Source: Microbacterium laevaniformans (GTDB lineage Bacteria; Actinomycetota; Actinomycetes; Actinomycetales; Microbacteriaceae). From it: a stretch of DNA of 64,000 bases. Numbering within the stretch: the stretch's first letter is position 1; every line of letters starts with the position of its first letter. The notes under the pieces were generated by a model that did not search any database, had not been told where the DNA came from, and was given only the letters and a program-made list of their open reading frames with translations. This document shows, in pieces, positions 1-7,644 of this stretch. Where the stretch lies: contig NZ_JAFBCE010000001.1 in assembly GCF_016907555.1 (NCBI RefSeq), positions 744,001 through 808,000 of the forward strand, written 5' to 3'. The position numbers and the translations under genes were made by a program.

Positions 1-78
1 GGCGATCCGTCCGGGTGCGACCACGACGACCAGCTGCGGATCGTCCGTTTCGGGCAGGAGGACGTGGGCGAAACGCAT
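1..78 (-). CDS. N-terminus of an unidentified protein, cut by the window edge
   Basis: Only the first 26 codons are present, on the minus strand, beginning MRFAHVL and running off the window edge in frame. A TACCCT box at 85-90 ends exactly 6 nt before the ATG, matching the leaderless promoter geometry of many other genes here, and supports this start. The short beta-strand-rich N-terminus could fit several enzyme families (fumarylacetoacetate hydrolase-like is one possibility), but 26 residues are too few to assign a function. Confidence 0.6.
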   Translation of the reverse strand, partial: MRFAHVLLPETDDPQLVVVVAPGRIA

Positions 79-84
79 CCCTCC

Positions 85-90
85 AGGGTA
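85..90 (-). promoter_or_regulatory. -10 box TACCCT for the truncated minus-strand gene
   Basis: TACCCT on the minus strand is separated by 6 nt (GGAGGG) from the ATG at 78. The transcript would start at or next to the start codon. Confidence 0.5.
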
Positions 91-168
91 GTGCGGGGCG
101 ATGAACTCCGCAGGTTTTGGTGATTTCGGTCACCGCGCATCTGCCGTACAGATTCTGCTCATACACAG

Positions 169-219
169 ACTCAGCGCCCGGTGCCGCGGCGATGCCTGCG
201 TGTCTCCCGGGCGCTGAGT
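169..219. other. Perfect 13-bp inverted repeat (hairpin)
   Basis: ACTCAGCGCCCGG at 169-181 is repeated in inverted form at 207-219 with a 25-nt loop. It lies in the 222-bp gap between the truncated minus-strand gene (starting at 78) and the FKBP gene (starting at 301), so it is downstream of no visible gene and is unlikely to be a normal terminator. It could be a 5' structure or a protein-binding site. Nothing else in this gap looks like a gene. Confidence 0.5.
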
Positions 220-300
220 TGGCCTGCATTCATTGTGTTCCGAGCTCTCGGAGGGTGTCAAGAGGGTGCCCGGCCCATCCGCGCATGCTTGGATGGGGGT

Positions 301-669
301 ATGACCGAAGAGCGCACCAAGCCCGAGTTCGACGCCCCCGCAGGACCTGCTCCCGCCGACCTCGTCATCCGCGACATCATCGTGGGTGACGGCGACGAGG
401 CGAAGCCCGGCGACAACGTCACCGTGCACTACGCCGGCGTCGAGTACGAGTCCGGTGAGGAGTTCGACTCCTCGTGGGGTCGCGGCGAGTCGATCCAGTT
501 CCCGCTGCGCGGACTGATCCAGGGATGGCAGGACGGCATCCCCGGAATGAAGGTGGGCGGACGTCGCGAGCTGATCATCCCGCCCCACCTGGCCTACGGC
601 CCCGCCGGTGGTCACTTCCTCGGTGGCAAGACGCTGATCTTCATCATCGATCTGCTCAAGGTCGGCTGA
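301..669 (+). CDS. FKBP-type peptidyl-prolyl cis-trans isomerase
   Basis: This 122-residue protein is a single FKBP domain that isomerises Xaa-Pro bonds in folding proteins. It has no signal peptide, so it is probably cytoplasmic. Visible family motifs are VHYAG (42-46), FDSS (55-58), GLIQGWQDGIPGMKVGG (71-87) and IPPHLAYG (93-100), which together form the active-site pocket. An in-frame extension to 181 is open, but the ATG at 301 gives the normal family length and is preceded 6 nt upstream by TTGGAT, a weak form of the leaderless -10 box seen elsewhere. The gene stands alone and ends in a strong hairpin terminator. Confidence 0.95.
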   Translation: MTEERTKPEFDAPAGPAPADLVIRDIIVGDGDEAKPGDNVTVHYAGVEYESGEEFDSSWGRGESIQFPLRGLIQGWQDGIPGMKVGGRRELIIPPHLAYGPAGGHFLGGKTLIFIIDLLKVG

Positions 670-685
670 TCGGACGCTTTCGTGG

Positions 686-719
686 GGAGGGGGTGGATGC
701 CGCGGCATCCACCCCCTCC
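686..719 (+). terminator. 34-bp perfect palindromic terminator after the FKBP gene
   Basis: A perfect 17+17 palindrome lies 16 nt after the FKBP stop codon, without a clear T-tract. Its centre is GTGGATGCCGCGGCATCCAC (693-712), the same 20-mer found again between dapA and rnj at 29497-29516. Confidence 0.75.
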
Positions 720-826
720 TCGTCTCTCCCGGATTGTTCCTCGAGAGTTTTTCCATGTGTGGGAATACATACGGATTCCGCGTGTTGACTAGCCGCAGAC
801 CGTTTCCCCGACGAAGGATGGCAGAC

Positions 827-1390
827 ATGACCGACACCACCACCGTTCCCGAGATCCCTGGCTACAAGGCCGGCACCTGGGTGCTCGACCCCGCGCACAG
901 CGAGGTCACCTTCAGCCTCCGCCACATGATGATCTCGAAGGTGCGCGGCGTCTTCGGTCTCAAGAGCGCCACCATCGATGCTCCGGAGAACCCGCTCGAG
1001 GCGAAGGTCAGCGCGACCGTCGACGTCGCCTCCATCAACACGAACGACGAGAACCGCGACAACCACCTGCGCAGCGCCGACTTCTTCGATGTGGCGCAGT
1101 TCCCGACGATCGAGTTCGTCTCCACCGGTGTTCGTTACCAGGACGGCGACTTCCTCGTCGACGGCGACCTCACGATCCACGGTGTCACCAAGCCGGTGAC
1201 CTTCGAGCTCGAGTTCGGCGGCTTCGGCACCGACCCCTACGGCAACTACAAGGCCGGTGCCACTGCGACGGGCGTCATCAACCGCGAGGACTTCGGTCTG
1301 ACGTGGAACGCGGCCCTCGAGACCGGTGGCGTGCTCGTCGGCAAGGACGTCACGATCACGCTCGACCTGCAGGGTTCGCTCCAGGCCTGA
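827..1390 (+). CDS. YceI family protein
   Basis: This 187-residue protein has the YceI lipocalin-like fold, known in family members to bind isoprenoid lipids. Typical features are the opening GTWVLDPAHSEVTFSLRH (about residues 16-33), the NENRDNHLRSADFFD segment and the DLTIHGVTKPV segment near the middle. Unlike the proteobacterial periplasmic members it has no signal peptide, as is usual for actinobacterial homologues. Two in-frame ATGs are close (818 and 827). The second is chosen because AAGGA at 814-818 sits 8 nt before it. The 3' end overlaps the convergent EamA gene by 35 bp. Confidence 0.92.
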   Translation: MTDTTTVPEIPGYKAGTWVLDPAHSEVTFSLRHMMISKVRGVFGLKSATIDAPENPLEAKVSATVDVASINTNDENRDNHLRSADFFDVAQFPTIEFVSTGVRYQDGDFLVDGDLTIHGVTKPVTFELEFGGFGTDPYGNYKAGATATGVINREDFGLTWNAALETGGVLVGKDVTITLDLQGSLQA

Positions 1391-2375
1391 GTCCCTCCGT
1401 CCGACGGCGGTCGTTCCCGTTCCCGCGGGACGGCCGCCGTTGCGGCATTCGGAGTCGGTTCTGCGCGAGGAGGATGCCGAGGAATACGATCCCGGCGCCG
1501 ACCGGCTCGTGCCAGCCGATGCGTTCACCGAGGACGAGAAAGCCCAGCGCCACGCCCACGACCGGCGTGATGTACGTCACGGTCGACGCGGCCGTGGGCC
1601 CCCAGGCCCGCAGCGTGTTCTGGTTCCAGATGTAGGCCACGCCCGTGCCGAGGCAGCCCAGCAGCACCATGCTCACCACGATCCACGGGTCCAGCCGTAC
1701 GGGCGTGAGGGCCACGGCCGGCGCCACGATCGTCATGATCACCGCGGCGATCCCGATGTTCACGAACGAGAAGGCGAGAGGGCTCATGCCCGAGTTCGCG
1801 AGGAAGCGGCGCATGTACGCGAGGCTGAAGCCGTAGCACGCGGTCGCGCCGAGAAGGGCGAGCTGAGCGAGCAGGCTCTGCGTGAGGTCGAGGCCGGTCC
1901 ACGGTGCGATGATCACGACCACCCCGCCGATGCCGAGGGCGATGCCCGCGATCTGCACCGGCTTCAGACGCTCCACGCGGAACACGAGCGCTGCCATGAT
2001 CGCGGTCATGATCGGCGTCGTCGCGTTGTAGATGCTTCCGAGGCCCGACGACACGTGCTGCTCGGCCCACGAGAACAGCAGGAACGGCACGACGCAGAAG
2101 CTCACCGCGAGCACCGTCATATGGCCCCACACCCGCGCGTTCTCGCGGCCCAGACCGGGCAGTCGGTCGCGACGGATGAGGACGAAGACCCCGAGCGTGG
2201 CCGCGCCCAGCACGAGACGCCCCCACGCGACCTGCGCGGGAGAGATGCCGCCGAGGGCGACCTTCATGAACAGGAAGCTCGATCCCCAGATGATCCCCAT
2301 CAGGACGAACTGGACGGCGATCGCCGCCGAGGACGGCCCCGGGCGAACCGGGGTGGGAGCGGGCGAGCGGGTCAC
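1356..2375 (-). CDS. EamA/DMT family transporter
   Basis: This 339-residue integral membrane protein has about ten predicted membrane helices arranged as two EamA repeats, beginning at IAVQFVLMGIIWGSSFLFMKVAL. The GIIWGSSF signature of the first helix and the paired PI/PLAFSF-type half-repeats place it in the drug/metabolite transporter superfamily, usually metabolite exporters. The substrate cannot be inferred. The start is a GTG with TAGAGT 6 nt upstream, indicating a leaderless mRNA. The last 28 residues are basic and repetitive and are encoded across the 1404-1440 hairpin and the end of the convergent yceI, so the tail is probably a read-through extension. Confidence 0.88.
   Translation of the reverse strand: MTRSPAPTPVRPGPSSAAIAVQFVLMGIIWGSSFLFMKVALGGISPAQVAWGRLVLGAATLGVFVLIRRDRLPGLGRENARVWGHMTVLAVSFCVVPFLLFSWAEQHVSSGLGSIYNATTPIMTAIMAALVFRVERLKPVQIAGIALGIGGVVVIIAPWTGLDLTQSLLAQLALLGATACYGFSLAYMRRFLANSGMSPLAFSFVNIGIAAVIMTIVAPAVALTPVRLDPWIVVSMVLLGCLGTGVAYIWNQNTLRAWGPTAASTVTYITPVVGVALGFLVLGERIGWHEPVGAGIVFLGILLAQNRLRMPQRRPSRGNGNDRRRTEGLRPGANPAGRA
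1404..1440. terminator. Imperfect hairpin, probable bidirectional terminator
   Basis: ACGGCGG at 1404-1410 pairs with CCGCCGT at 1434-1440, with a further G/C-rich stem inside interrupted by a bulge. It follows the YceI stop by 13 nt and lies within the last codons of the convergent EamA gene. Confidence 0.55.
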
Positions 2376-2381
2376 GCGCCG

Positions 2382-2387
2382 ACTCTA
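2382..2387 (-). promoter_or_regulatory. -10 box TAGAGT for the EamA gene
   Basis: On the minus strand TAGAGT is followed by a 6-nt spacer (CGGCGC) and the GTG start at 2375, so no Shine-Dalgarno leader is possible. Confidence 0.6.
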
Positions 2388-2489
2388 GCGGCGGCCACGG
2401 ACGCCGTCGGCGCCCGTGGTATGCCACGTCCGAAACCCGCCGAAGCCTGGCAGGAATCGGCCGCGGCATCGGGCGTCAGGGATCGAGCG

Positions 2490-3788
2490 TTAGGGGACGG
2501 GGTTCTCGGCGTCGTAGCTGCGGAACCCCGGGTACAGACGCGCGAGGGTCGCGACGATCGCGACGATCAGGATGCCGCCCACCAGCGGCGGGAACCAGAG
2601 CGTGGTGATCGTGGCGAGCGTCCCCGCGTAGAGGGCTCCGATGCGGGGGCCGCCGGCCACGACGACGATGAAGATTCCTTGCAGCCGTCCCCGCACGGCA
2701 TCCGGCACCGCAGCCTGCAGCATGGTGGAGCGGTAGATCGCGCTCACGTTGTCGGCGGCGCCGCCGACGGCCAGCGCCACGCAGGCGGCGACGATCATCG
2801 CGATGTTCGCGTGGTCGGCATCCACTGCATTCGGGGCGCCGACGCCGACCGCGGCGAGCACCAACGCGAGAGCGAAGGCGCCGATGGCCGCGCCGTACAC
2901 CTCGACCGCGCGCGCGATGCCTCGTCCATGCCAGCGATATCCGCCGACGCGCCCGGAGAACAGGCTCGAGAGGAAGGCGCCGGCCGCGATCGCGGCGGTG
3001 AGGATGCCGGCCGTGACCGGCCCGCCCCCGAGCAGCACCATGCCGAGTGCCGGGAAGAGGGCGAGCGGCTGGCCGAAGGTCATCGCGACGGTGTCCATCA
3101 CGAACTGCAGGCGGATGTTCGGCGCGCGTTTCAGGAACGCGATCCCGTCCTTGAGCGACTCCAGTCCCGGGCGCACCGTCTCGCCCTCGGGGCGCATGGC
3201 GGGCAGTGTCCAGAGCCCGAGGAACAGGCTGAGCATGAGGATGACGTCGATCGAGTAGGTCCAGGCGTATCCGGTGGTCGCCACCAGGATCCCCGCCAGT
3301 GCGGGGCCGGCCATCACCATGATGCCCACCGTGACGCCCTGCAGGGCCGCTGCGGAGGGCAGCAGCTCGCGGGGGAGAAGGCGTGGGATGATCGCGGAGC
3401 GGCTCGCCATCACGATGGAGTTGGCGGCCGCGTTGACGACGCTGAGGACATAGAGCGACCAGACCGCCTCCTGCTGCGTCCAGGCCAGAACGGCCAGCAG
3501 CAGCGTGGAGGCGAAGGTGACGGTCGCGGCCGTCAGAGCCACCGTGCGTCGGTCGAAGGCGTCGGCGAGCATGCCGCCGTAGATGCCCGCGAGCACCATC
3601 GGCACCAAACCCGCCACGGCGATCATCGAGACGGCGAACGTCGACGATGTCAGTGCGTACATGTGCAGCATGACGGCCATGATCGTGAGCTGGCCGCCGA
3701 GCCCCGACAGCGTCGAGCCGATCCACAGCCGCGCGAACGCAGGGCTGTGCCGGAACGGCGTCAGATCGATCAGGTGGCTGCCGCTCAT
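2490..3788 (-). CDS. MFS transporter (EntS-like)
   Basis: This 432-residue protein has about 12 predicted membrane helices. The N-terminal part reads FARLWIGSTLSGLGGQL, and the cytoplasmic loop after helix 2 is GGMLADAFDRRTV, the MFS motif A (G-x-LaD-x-x-x-RR). The organisation resembles the EntS/MFS_3 subgroup of exporters that handle siderophores or drugs, but the substrate is unknown. The ATG at 3788 overlaps the stop of the DUF167 gene by 4 bp (ATGA), so the two genes are co-transcribed and probably translationally coupled. An upstream in-frame extension belongs to the DUF167 region and is ignored. Confidence 0.9.
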   Translation of the reverse strand: MSGSHLIDLTPFRHSPAFARLWIGSTLSGLGGQLTIMAVMLHMYALTSSTFAVSMIAVAGLVPMVLAGIYGGMLADAFDRRTVALTAATVTFASTLLLAVLAWTQQEAVWSLYVLSVVNAAANSIVMASRSAIIPRLLPRELLPSAAALQGVTVGIMVMAGPALAGILVATTGYAWTYSIDVILMLSLFLGLWTLPAMRPEGETVRPGLESLKDGIAFLKRAPNIRLQFVMDTVAMTFGQPLALFPALGMVLLGGGPVTAGILTAAIAAGAFLSSLFSGRVGGYRWHGRGIARAVEVYGAAIGAFALALVLAAVGVGAPNAVDADHANIAMIVAACVALAVGGAADNVSAIYRSTMLQAAVPDAVRGRLQGIFIVVVAGGPRIGALYAGTLATITTLWFPPLVGGILIVAIVATLARLYPGFRSYDAENPVP

Positions 3789-4006
3789 GCGTCCACCTCG
3801 ACGCGCTTGTGACGCGAGGCGTGTCCGCGGAGGATCGTGACGTCGCGCGGCGCCACGCCGAAGTGATCGGCGAGTACGCGCGTCACCGCGTCGTTGGCTG
3901 CGCCGTCGACGGCGCGCTCGCGCACGAAGACCGTGAGGCCCTCGGCATCCTGCTCGACGAGGGGGCCCTTGCGGCTGCCGGGTTTGACGTGGACGGAGAA
4001 CTGCAC
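3785..4006 (-). CDS. DUF167 (YggU family) protein
   Basis: This 73-residue protein is a complete YggU/DUF167 domain. The segments VKPGSRKGPLVEQ, VDGAANDAV and the basic C-terminal RGHASRHKRVEV match the family pattern V-P-x-A/S-x-x-x and GxAN...GxxSRxK. The function of the family is not established. The start is GTG with TAGGCT 6 nt upstream, consistent with a leaderless transcript. It is the first gene of a two-gene unit with the MFS transporter. Confidence 0.9.
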   Translation of the reverse strand: MQFSVHVKPGSRKGPLVEQDAEGLTVFVRERAVDGAANDAVTRVLADHFGVAPRDVTILRGHASRHKRVEVDA

Positions 4007-4012
4007 GCCTGA

Positions 4013-4018
4013 AGCCTA
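4013..4018 (-). promoter_or_regulatory. -10 box TAGGCT for the DUF167-MFS unit
   Basis: On the minus strand TAGGCT is followed by TCAGGC (6 nt) and the GTG start at 4006. Confidence 0.6.
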
Positions 4019-4071
4019 AGAGGATTCGCCCGGGCCGCGGCGCCGAGTTTCCGCGACGGGCTCGGCGCTGG

Positions 4072-4077
4072 TAGACT
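4072..4077 (+). promoter_or_regulatory. -10 box TAGACT of the rpsO promoter
   Basis: TAGACT lies 89 nt before the rpsO start, so this mRNA has a leader of roughly 80 nt followed by a purine-rich Shine-Dalgarno region (GAGGAAGGGG at 4151-4160). No -35 hexamer is obvious. Confidence 0.5.
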
Positions 4078-4166
4078 CCTGAGGTTGCCGTTCGATCGGC
4101 CGCGGATAAAGAGAGCCCACGCATCAGGCGTCGGGCGCCGCGCAACGAAGAGGAAGGGGATCACCT

Positions 4167-4436
4167 ATGGCACTGGAAGCAGACGTCAAGAAGGCGATCA
4201 TCGAAGAGTACGCGACGCACCCCGGTGACACCGGATCCCCCGAGGTGCAGGTCGCGATGCTGACGCAGCGCATCAAGGACCTCACCGAGCACCTCAAGGA
4301 GCACAAGCACGACCACCACTCGCGTCGTGGCCTGTTCCTGCTCGTCGGTCAGCGTCGTCGCCTGCTGGGTTACCTGCAGGACATCGACATCAACCGTTAC
4401 CGCTCGCTCATCGAGCGTCTCGGTCTGCGCCGCTAA
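4167..4436 (+). CDS. rpsO: 30S ribosomal protein S15
   Basis: The 89-residue product has the full length of bacterial S15, which binds 16S rRNA helices 20-22 and nucleates the small-subunit platform. Hallmark segments are [15 protein letters not shown] (about 24-38), [16 protein letters not shown] with the basic rRNA-binding residues, and the C-terminal [16 protein letters not shown]. It has a good Shine-Dalgarno sequence and a conventional leader, in contrast to many leaderless neighbours. In mycobacteria rpsO and pnp lie close together. Here pnp follows about 13 kb downstream, with unrelated genes inserted between. Confidence 0.98.
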   Translation: MALEADVKKAIIEEYATHPGDTGSPEVQVAMLTQRIKDLTEHLKEHKHDHHSRRGLFLLVGQRRRLLGYLQDIDINRYRSLIERLGLRR

Positions 4437-4475
4437 GGCTTCGCGCCCAGCGTTCAATCGCGCAAAACATTCTTG

Positions 4476-4506
4476 GAGAGCCTCCCCACGGTGTGGGGAG
4501 GCTCTC
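4476..4506. terminator. Terminator hairpin between rpsO and the convergent oxygenase
   Basis: GAGAGCCTCCCCAC (4476-4489) and its perfect inverse (4493-4506) form a 14-bp stem with a 3-nt loop. It can serve both rpsO and the convergent oxygenase gene. Confidence 0.85.
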
Positions 4507-4549
4507 GTCATTCCACGGCATCGTGAGGCGCTGACGCCCGGCGCCGGCG

Positions 4550-5560
4550 TCAGGCGCGGGCGGCGAGCAGGTCGGCGTGCCAGCGCTCGGCGACGTCGGG
4601 ATGCGCGCGCAGGCGCGACTTGAGGGCGTTCTCGCCGTAGAGGCCGTGAATCGGGTTCGTCGGGTCCTGCGTCACCCCGCGCGCCTGCGCGGCCATCTCC
4701 AGCGGCAGTTCGATGAGCGGCAGCCGCGCATCGAGGGCGGGGTTGAAGAAGAAGGGCACCGAGATGCGGTCGTCCGGATGCCGCGGCGAGACGACTCGGT
4801 GATTGGTGGCGATGAGATAGCCGCCGGTCGCGTACTCGAGCATCTCGCCGATGTTCACGACGAAGGCTCCCGGCACGGGCGGCGCGTCGACCCATTCGCC
4901 GTCACGCTCGACCTGGAGCCCACCCTTGCCGGGCTCGACCCACAGCAGTGTGACGACGCCTGAGTCTTTGTGCGCACCCACGCCCTGCGCGGGCTCGGGG
5001 GAGGCCGAGCCGGGGTAGCGCACGATCTTCAGCAGCGTCGAGGGTTCTCCGAAGTGGTCGTCGAAGTATCCTTCGGAGGCGCCGAGGGCGAGCGCCCACG
5101 CGCGCAGCAGCTTTCGCGCGACGCCGGTGAGGTGCTCCTGCCACAGCGCGGCGACCTCGCGCAGTTCTGGCTGAGCCGCCGGCCAGAGGTTCGGGCCGAT
5201 CAGTCGCGCGAAGTCGGGAGCGGCGGGGTCCGTGACCGCCTCCCGTTCCGGCCCGATGTCGATCTGCTCGCGCCAGTCGACCTTTCCCTGGGTGCGTTCC
5301 CCGCCCACCCGCGTGTACCCGCGGAAGTGCGGGCTCGTCACGTTCTCGATCGCGAGCTTGTCGGCCTCCGGCAAGGCGAAGAAGTCCCGCGCTGCGCGAT
5401 GCAGGCGCTGTTCCAGCTCGGGGGTGACGCCGGTGCCGGTGAGATAGAAGAACCCGACGTCGTGCGTCGCCGATCGCAGCTCGTCGCGGAAGCGCGCTGC
5501 CGCCGCCGGCCCCGCGTCCAGCAGCGAGAGGTCGAGCACGGGGAGAGTGGGATCGCTCAT
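4550..5560 (-). CDS. 2-oxoglutarate/Fe(II)-dependent oxygenase, isopenicillin N synthase-like
   Basis: The 336-residue protein has the N-terminal DIOX_N region (about 5-120) followed by the 2OG-FeII oxygenase core. Iron ligands are readable as H197 and D199 in GAHKDSG and H254 in TNHRVVSP. R265 and S267 in DDRISVPFFF form the 2-oxoglutarate carboxylate-binding R-x-S pair. The intact facial triad argues for an active dioxygenase or hydroxylase. The natural substrate cannot be told, and no biosynthetic gene cluster surrounds it. The ATG at 5560 has TACCCT 6 nt upstream, so the mRNA is probably leaderless. Confidence 0.9.
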   Translation of the reverse strand: MSDPTLPVLDLSLLDAGPAAAARFRDELRSATHDVGFFYLTGTGVTPELEQRLHRAARDFFALPEADKLAIENVTSPHFRGYTRVGGERTQGKVDWREQIDIGPEREAVTDPAAPDFARLIGPNLWPAAQPELREVAALWQEHLTGVARKLLRAWALALGASEGYFDDHFGEPSTLLKIVRYPGSASPEPAQGVGAHKDSGVVTLLWVEPGKGGLQVERDGEWVDAPPVPGAFVVNIGEMLEYATGGYLIATNHRVVSPRHPDDRISVPFFFNPALDARLPLIELPLEMAAQARGVTQDPTNPIHGLYGENALKSRLRAHPDVAERWHADLLAARA

Positions 5561-5566
5561 GAGGCG

Positions 5567-5572
5567 AGGGTA
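5567..5572 (-). promoter_or_regulatory. -10 box TACCCT for the 2OG oxygenase
   Basis: On the minus strand TACCCT is followed by CGCCTC and the ATG at 5560 (6-nt spacing). Confidence 0.6.
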
Positions 5573-5634
5573 GGCGTCCTGGTGCCGGCGCCGGCGGCAT
5601 GTTGCGTCCGGTTACCGGTGTGCGGGTCGGGAAT

Positions 5635-5698
5635 AACTTGGACACCGCGGTGTTGTACGAGATACATTCACTTGCATGGAATGGATGCCGAGGCATCC
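5635..5698 (+). promoter_or_regulatory. Probable regulated promoter of the flavin monooxygenase operon
   Basis: TTGGAC at 5639-5644 is followed 18 nt later by ATACAT, a plausible -35/-10 pair. A perfect 12-bp palindrome, ACACCGCGGTGT (5642-5653), overlaps the -35 and could be an operator for a TetR- or MarR-type repressor. A second inverted repeat, GGATGCCGAGGCATCC (5683-5698), lies just upstream of the ribosome binding site. Binding by any regulator is inference. Confidence 0.45.
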
Positions 5699-5715
5699 GG
5701 AAGGCGAAGGACACC

Positions 5716-6933
5716 GTGAACGAGAAGAGCCCGCAGATGCAGTTCGGCATCTTCACCGTCAGCGACATCACGCAGGACCCCACCACGGGCCACACGCCGA
5801 GCGAGGCCGAGCGCATCCGCGCCACCGTGGAGATCGCGAAGCACGCCGAAGAGGTGGGCCTGGACGTCTTCGCGCTCGGCGAGCACCACAACCCGCCGTT
5901 CTGGTCGTCGTCGCCCACGACGACGCTGGCGTACATCGCCGCCCAGACCGAGCGGCTCATCGTCTCGACCTCGACGACGCTGATCACCACGAATGACCCC
6001 GTGAAGATCGCCGAGGACTACGCGATGCTGCAGCACCTCTCCGGTGGCCGCATGGACCTCATGCTCGGCCGCGGCAACACGGGGCCTGTCTACCCCTGGT
6101 TCGGCAAGGACATCCGTCAGGGCCTTCCGCTGTCGATCGAGAACTACGCGCTGCTGCACAAGCTGTGGCGTGAGGACGTCGTGGACTGGGAGGGCAAGTT
6201 CCGCACCTCGCTGCAGGGCTTCACCGCGACCCCGCGGCCCCTCGACGGCGTCGCGCCCTTCGTCTGGCACGGCTCGATCCGCACGCCCGAGATCGCGGAG
6301 CAGGCCGCGTATTACGGCGACGGCTTCTTCGCGAACAACATCTTCTGGCCGGCCGAGCACTACCAGCGCCTCATCGGTCTCTACCGCCAGCGCTGGGAGC
6401 ACTACGGCCACGGCGCACCGGAGACGGCGATCGTGGGCCTGGGCGGCCAGGCGTTCATGGCGAAGAACTCGCAGGATGCCGTGAACCAGTTCCGTCCGTA
6501 CTTCGACAACGCCCCGGTGTACGGCCACGGCCCGTCGATGGAGGACTTCACCGAGATGACGCCGCTGACCGTCGGCTCGCCGCAGCAGGTCATCGACCGC
6601 TACGCGGGGATGCGCGACATCTTCGGCGACTACCAGCGCCAGCTGTTCCTCATGGATCACGCCGGCCTGCCGCTGAAGACGGTGCTGGAGCAGCTCGACT
6701 TCCTCGGCGGCGAGGTCGTGCCGGTGCTGCGCAAGGAGTTCGCGAAGGACCGTCCCGAGAACGTGCCGGACGCCCCGACGCACGCCTCTCTGGTCCGCGC
6801 CGCCTACGGCGACGGACCCTCACGCCAGGCGACGCCGCGCGCCAACCGCGGTGACAACCTGAGCGGGCCGTCGCCCTACCAGGACGCCCCCGCCCCCGCC
6901 GGTGCCGCGTTCGGAGTGGGGGCGACCCGATGA
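5716..6933 (+). CDS. CE1758-type FMN-dependent luciferase-like monooxygenase
   Basis: This 405-residue protein belongs to the bacterial luciferase-like (LLM) superfamily of TIM-barrel flavin-dependent oxidoreductases. Typical features are the opening MQFGIFTVSDI, the FALGEHHNPPFWSSSP segment, TTLITTNDPVKIAEDYAMLQHLSGGR and GRGNTGPVYPWFG. The next gene is its CE1759-type FMN reductase partner and overlaps it by 4 bp, a pairing known in actinobacteria. The enzyme would use reduced flavin and oxygen on an unknown substrate. The GTG at 5716 is chosen because AAGGA lies at 5707-5711. The ATG at 5737 is an alternative start. The Pro/Ala-rich last 40 residues are probably disordered. Confidence 0.9.
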   Translation: MNEKSPQMQFGIFTVSDITQDPTTGHTPSEAERIRATVEIAKHAEEVGLDVFALGEHHNPPFWSSSPTTTLAYIAAQTERLIVSTSTTLITTNDPVKIAEDYAMLQHLSGGRMDLMLGRGNTGPVYPWFGKDIRQGLPLSIENYALLHKLWREDVVDWEGKFRTSLQGFTATPRPLDGVAPFVWHGSIRTPEIAEQAAYYGDGFFANNIFWPAEHYQRLIGLYRQRWEHYGHGAPETAIVGLGGQAFMAKNSQDAVNQFRPYFDNAPVYGHGPSMEDFTEMTPLTVGSPQQVIDRYAGMRDIFGDYQRQLFLMDHAGLPLKTVLEQLDFLGGEVVPVLRKEFAKDRPENVPDAPTHASLVRAAYGDGPSRQATPRANRGDNLSGPSPYQDAPAPAGAAFGVGATR

Positions 6934-7592
6934 GCGCGCGTCGCATCGCCGTGGTCTCGGCCGGCCTGTCGAATCCCTCGTCCACGCGCATGCTCGCCGA
7001 CCGCCTGGCGGCGGCGACGGTCGCGGCGCTGGCTGAGCTGACGGGTCCTGACGGCGCGCCCATCCAGGCCACCGTCGACACGATCGAACTGCGCGATCTC
7101 GCACACGACATCACGAACAACCTCCTGACCGGCTTCGCTCCACCCGCGCTGGAGTCGGCCATCAACACGGTCGTGTCGGCTGACGCCCTCATCGTGGTCA
7201 CCCCGATCTTCTCCACGAGCTACTCGGGGCTGTTCAAGTCGTTCATCGACGTGCTCGACCCCGACGCGCTCACGGGCAAGCCCGTGCTGATCGGCGCCAA
7301 TGCCGGCACGGCGCGGCATTCGCTCGCGATCGACTACGCCATCCGCCCGCTGTTCGCCTACCTGCACGCCGAAGCCGTCTCGACGGGTGTGTTCGCGGCA
7401 TCCAGCGACTGGGGCGCCGCAGCCGATCAGGTCGCGCCGCTGAGCTCGCGCGTCGAGCGCGGTGCCCGCGAACTGGCCGAGGCCGTCGCGCGCCGTCAGC
7501 CCGCCGGCAGCGACGACCCGTTCGACCCCGCGAACTACCTCGGAGAGGGACGTTCCTTCGGTCACCTGCTCGGCGGTCTCGCCGGGGAGTGA
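6930..7592 (+). CDS. CE1759-type NAD(P)H-dependent FMN reductase
   Basis: The 220-residue product has a flavodoxin-like FMN reductase fold. SAGLSNPSSTRMLADRL near the N-terminus is the phosphate-binding loop for FMN, and VVTPIFSTSYSGLFKSFIDVLD (about 90-111) is the usual flavin-contact segment. The start ATG overlaps the monooxygenase stop (ATGA), so the two are translationally coupled. The role inferred from this pairing is supplying reduced FMN to the upstream luciferase-like enzyme. A hairpin terminator follows. Confidence 0.9.
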   Translation: MSARRIAVVSAGLSNPSSTRMLADRLAAATVAALAELTGPDGAPIQATVDTIELRDLAHDITNNLLTGFAPPALESAINTVVSADALIVVTPIFSTSYSGLFKSFIDVLDPDALTGKPVLIGANAGTARHSLAIDYAIRPLFAYLHAEAVSTGVFAASSDWGAAADQVAPLSSRVERGARELAEAVARRQPAGSDDPFDPANYLGEGRSFGHLLGGLAGE

Positions 7593-7603
7593 CTCCTGAC
7601 GAC

Positions 7604-7635
7604 GCCCCCGATCACGCTCCGGCGCGATCGGGGGC
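7604..7635. terminator. Terminator hairpin between FMN reductase and GH15 genes
   Basis: GCCCCCGATC (7604-7613) and GATCGGGGGC (7626-7635) form a perfect 10-bp stem with a 12-nt loop, between two convergent genes. Confidence 0.8.
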
Positions 7636-7644
7636 ATCGCCGTC

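Noticed and set aside
48..78. Assignment of the first truncated gene to the fumarylacetoacetate hydrolase family
   Set aside because: Only 26 residues are available, which is not enough for a family call.
1326..3812. An 828-codon plus-strand frame across the EamA and MFS genes
   Set aside because: Its translation is Arg/His/Asp-rich without structure, while the minus strand encodes two clear membrane transporters.
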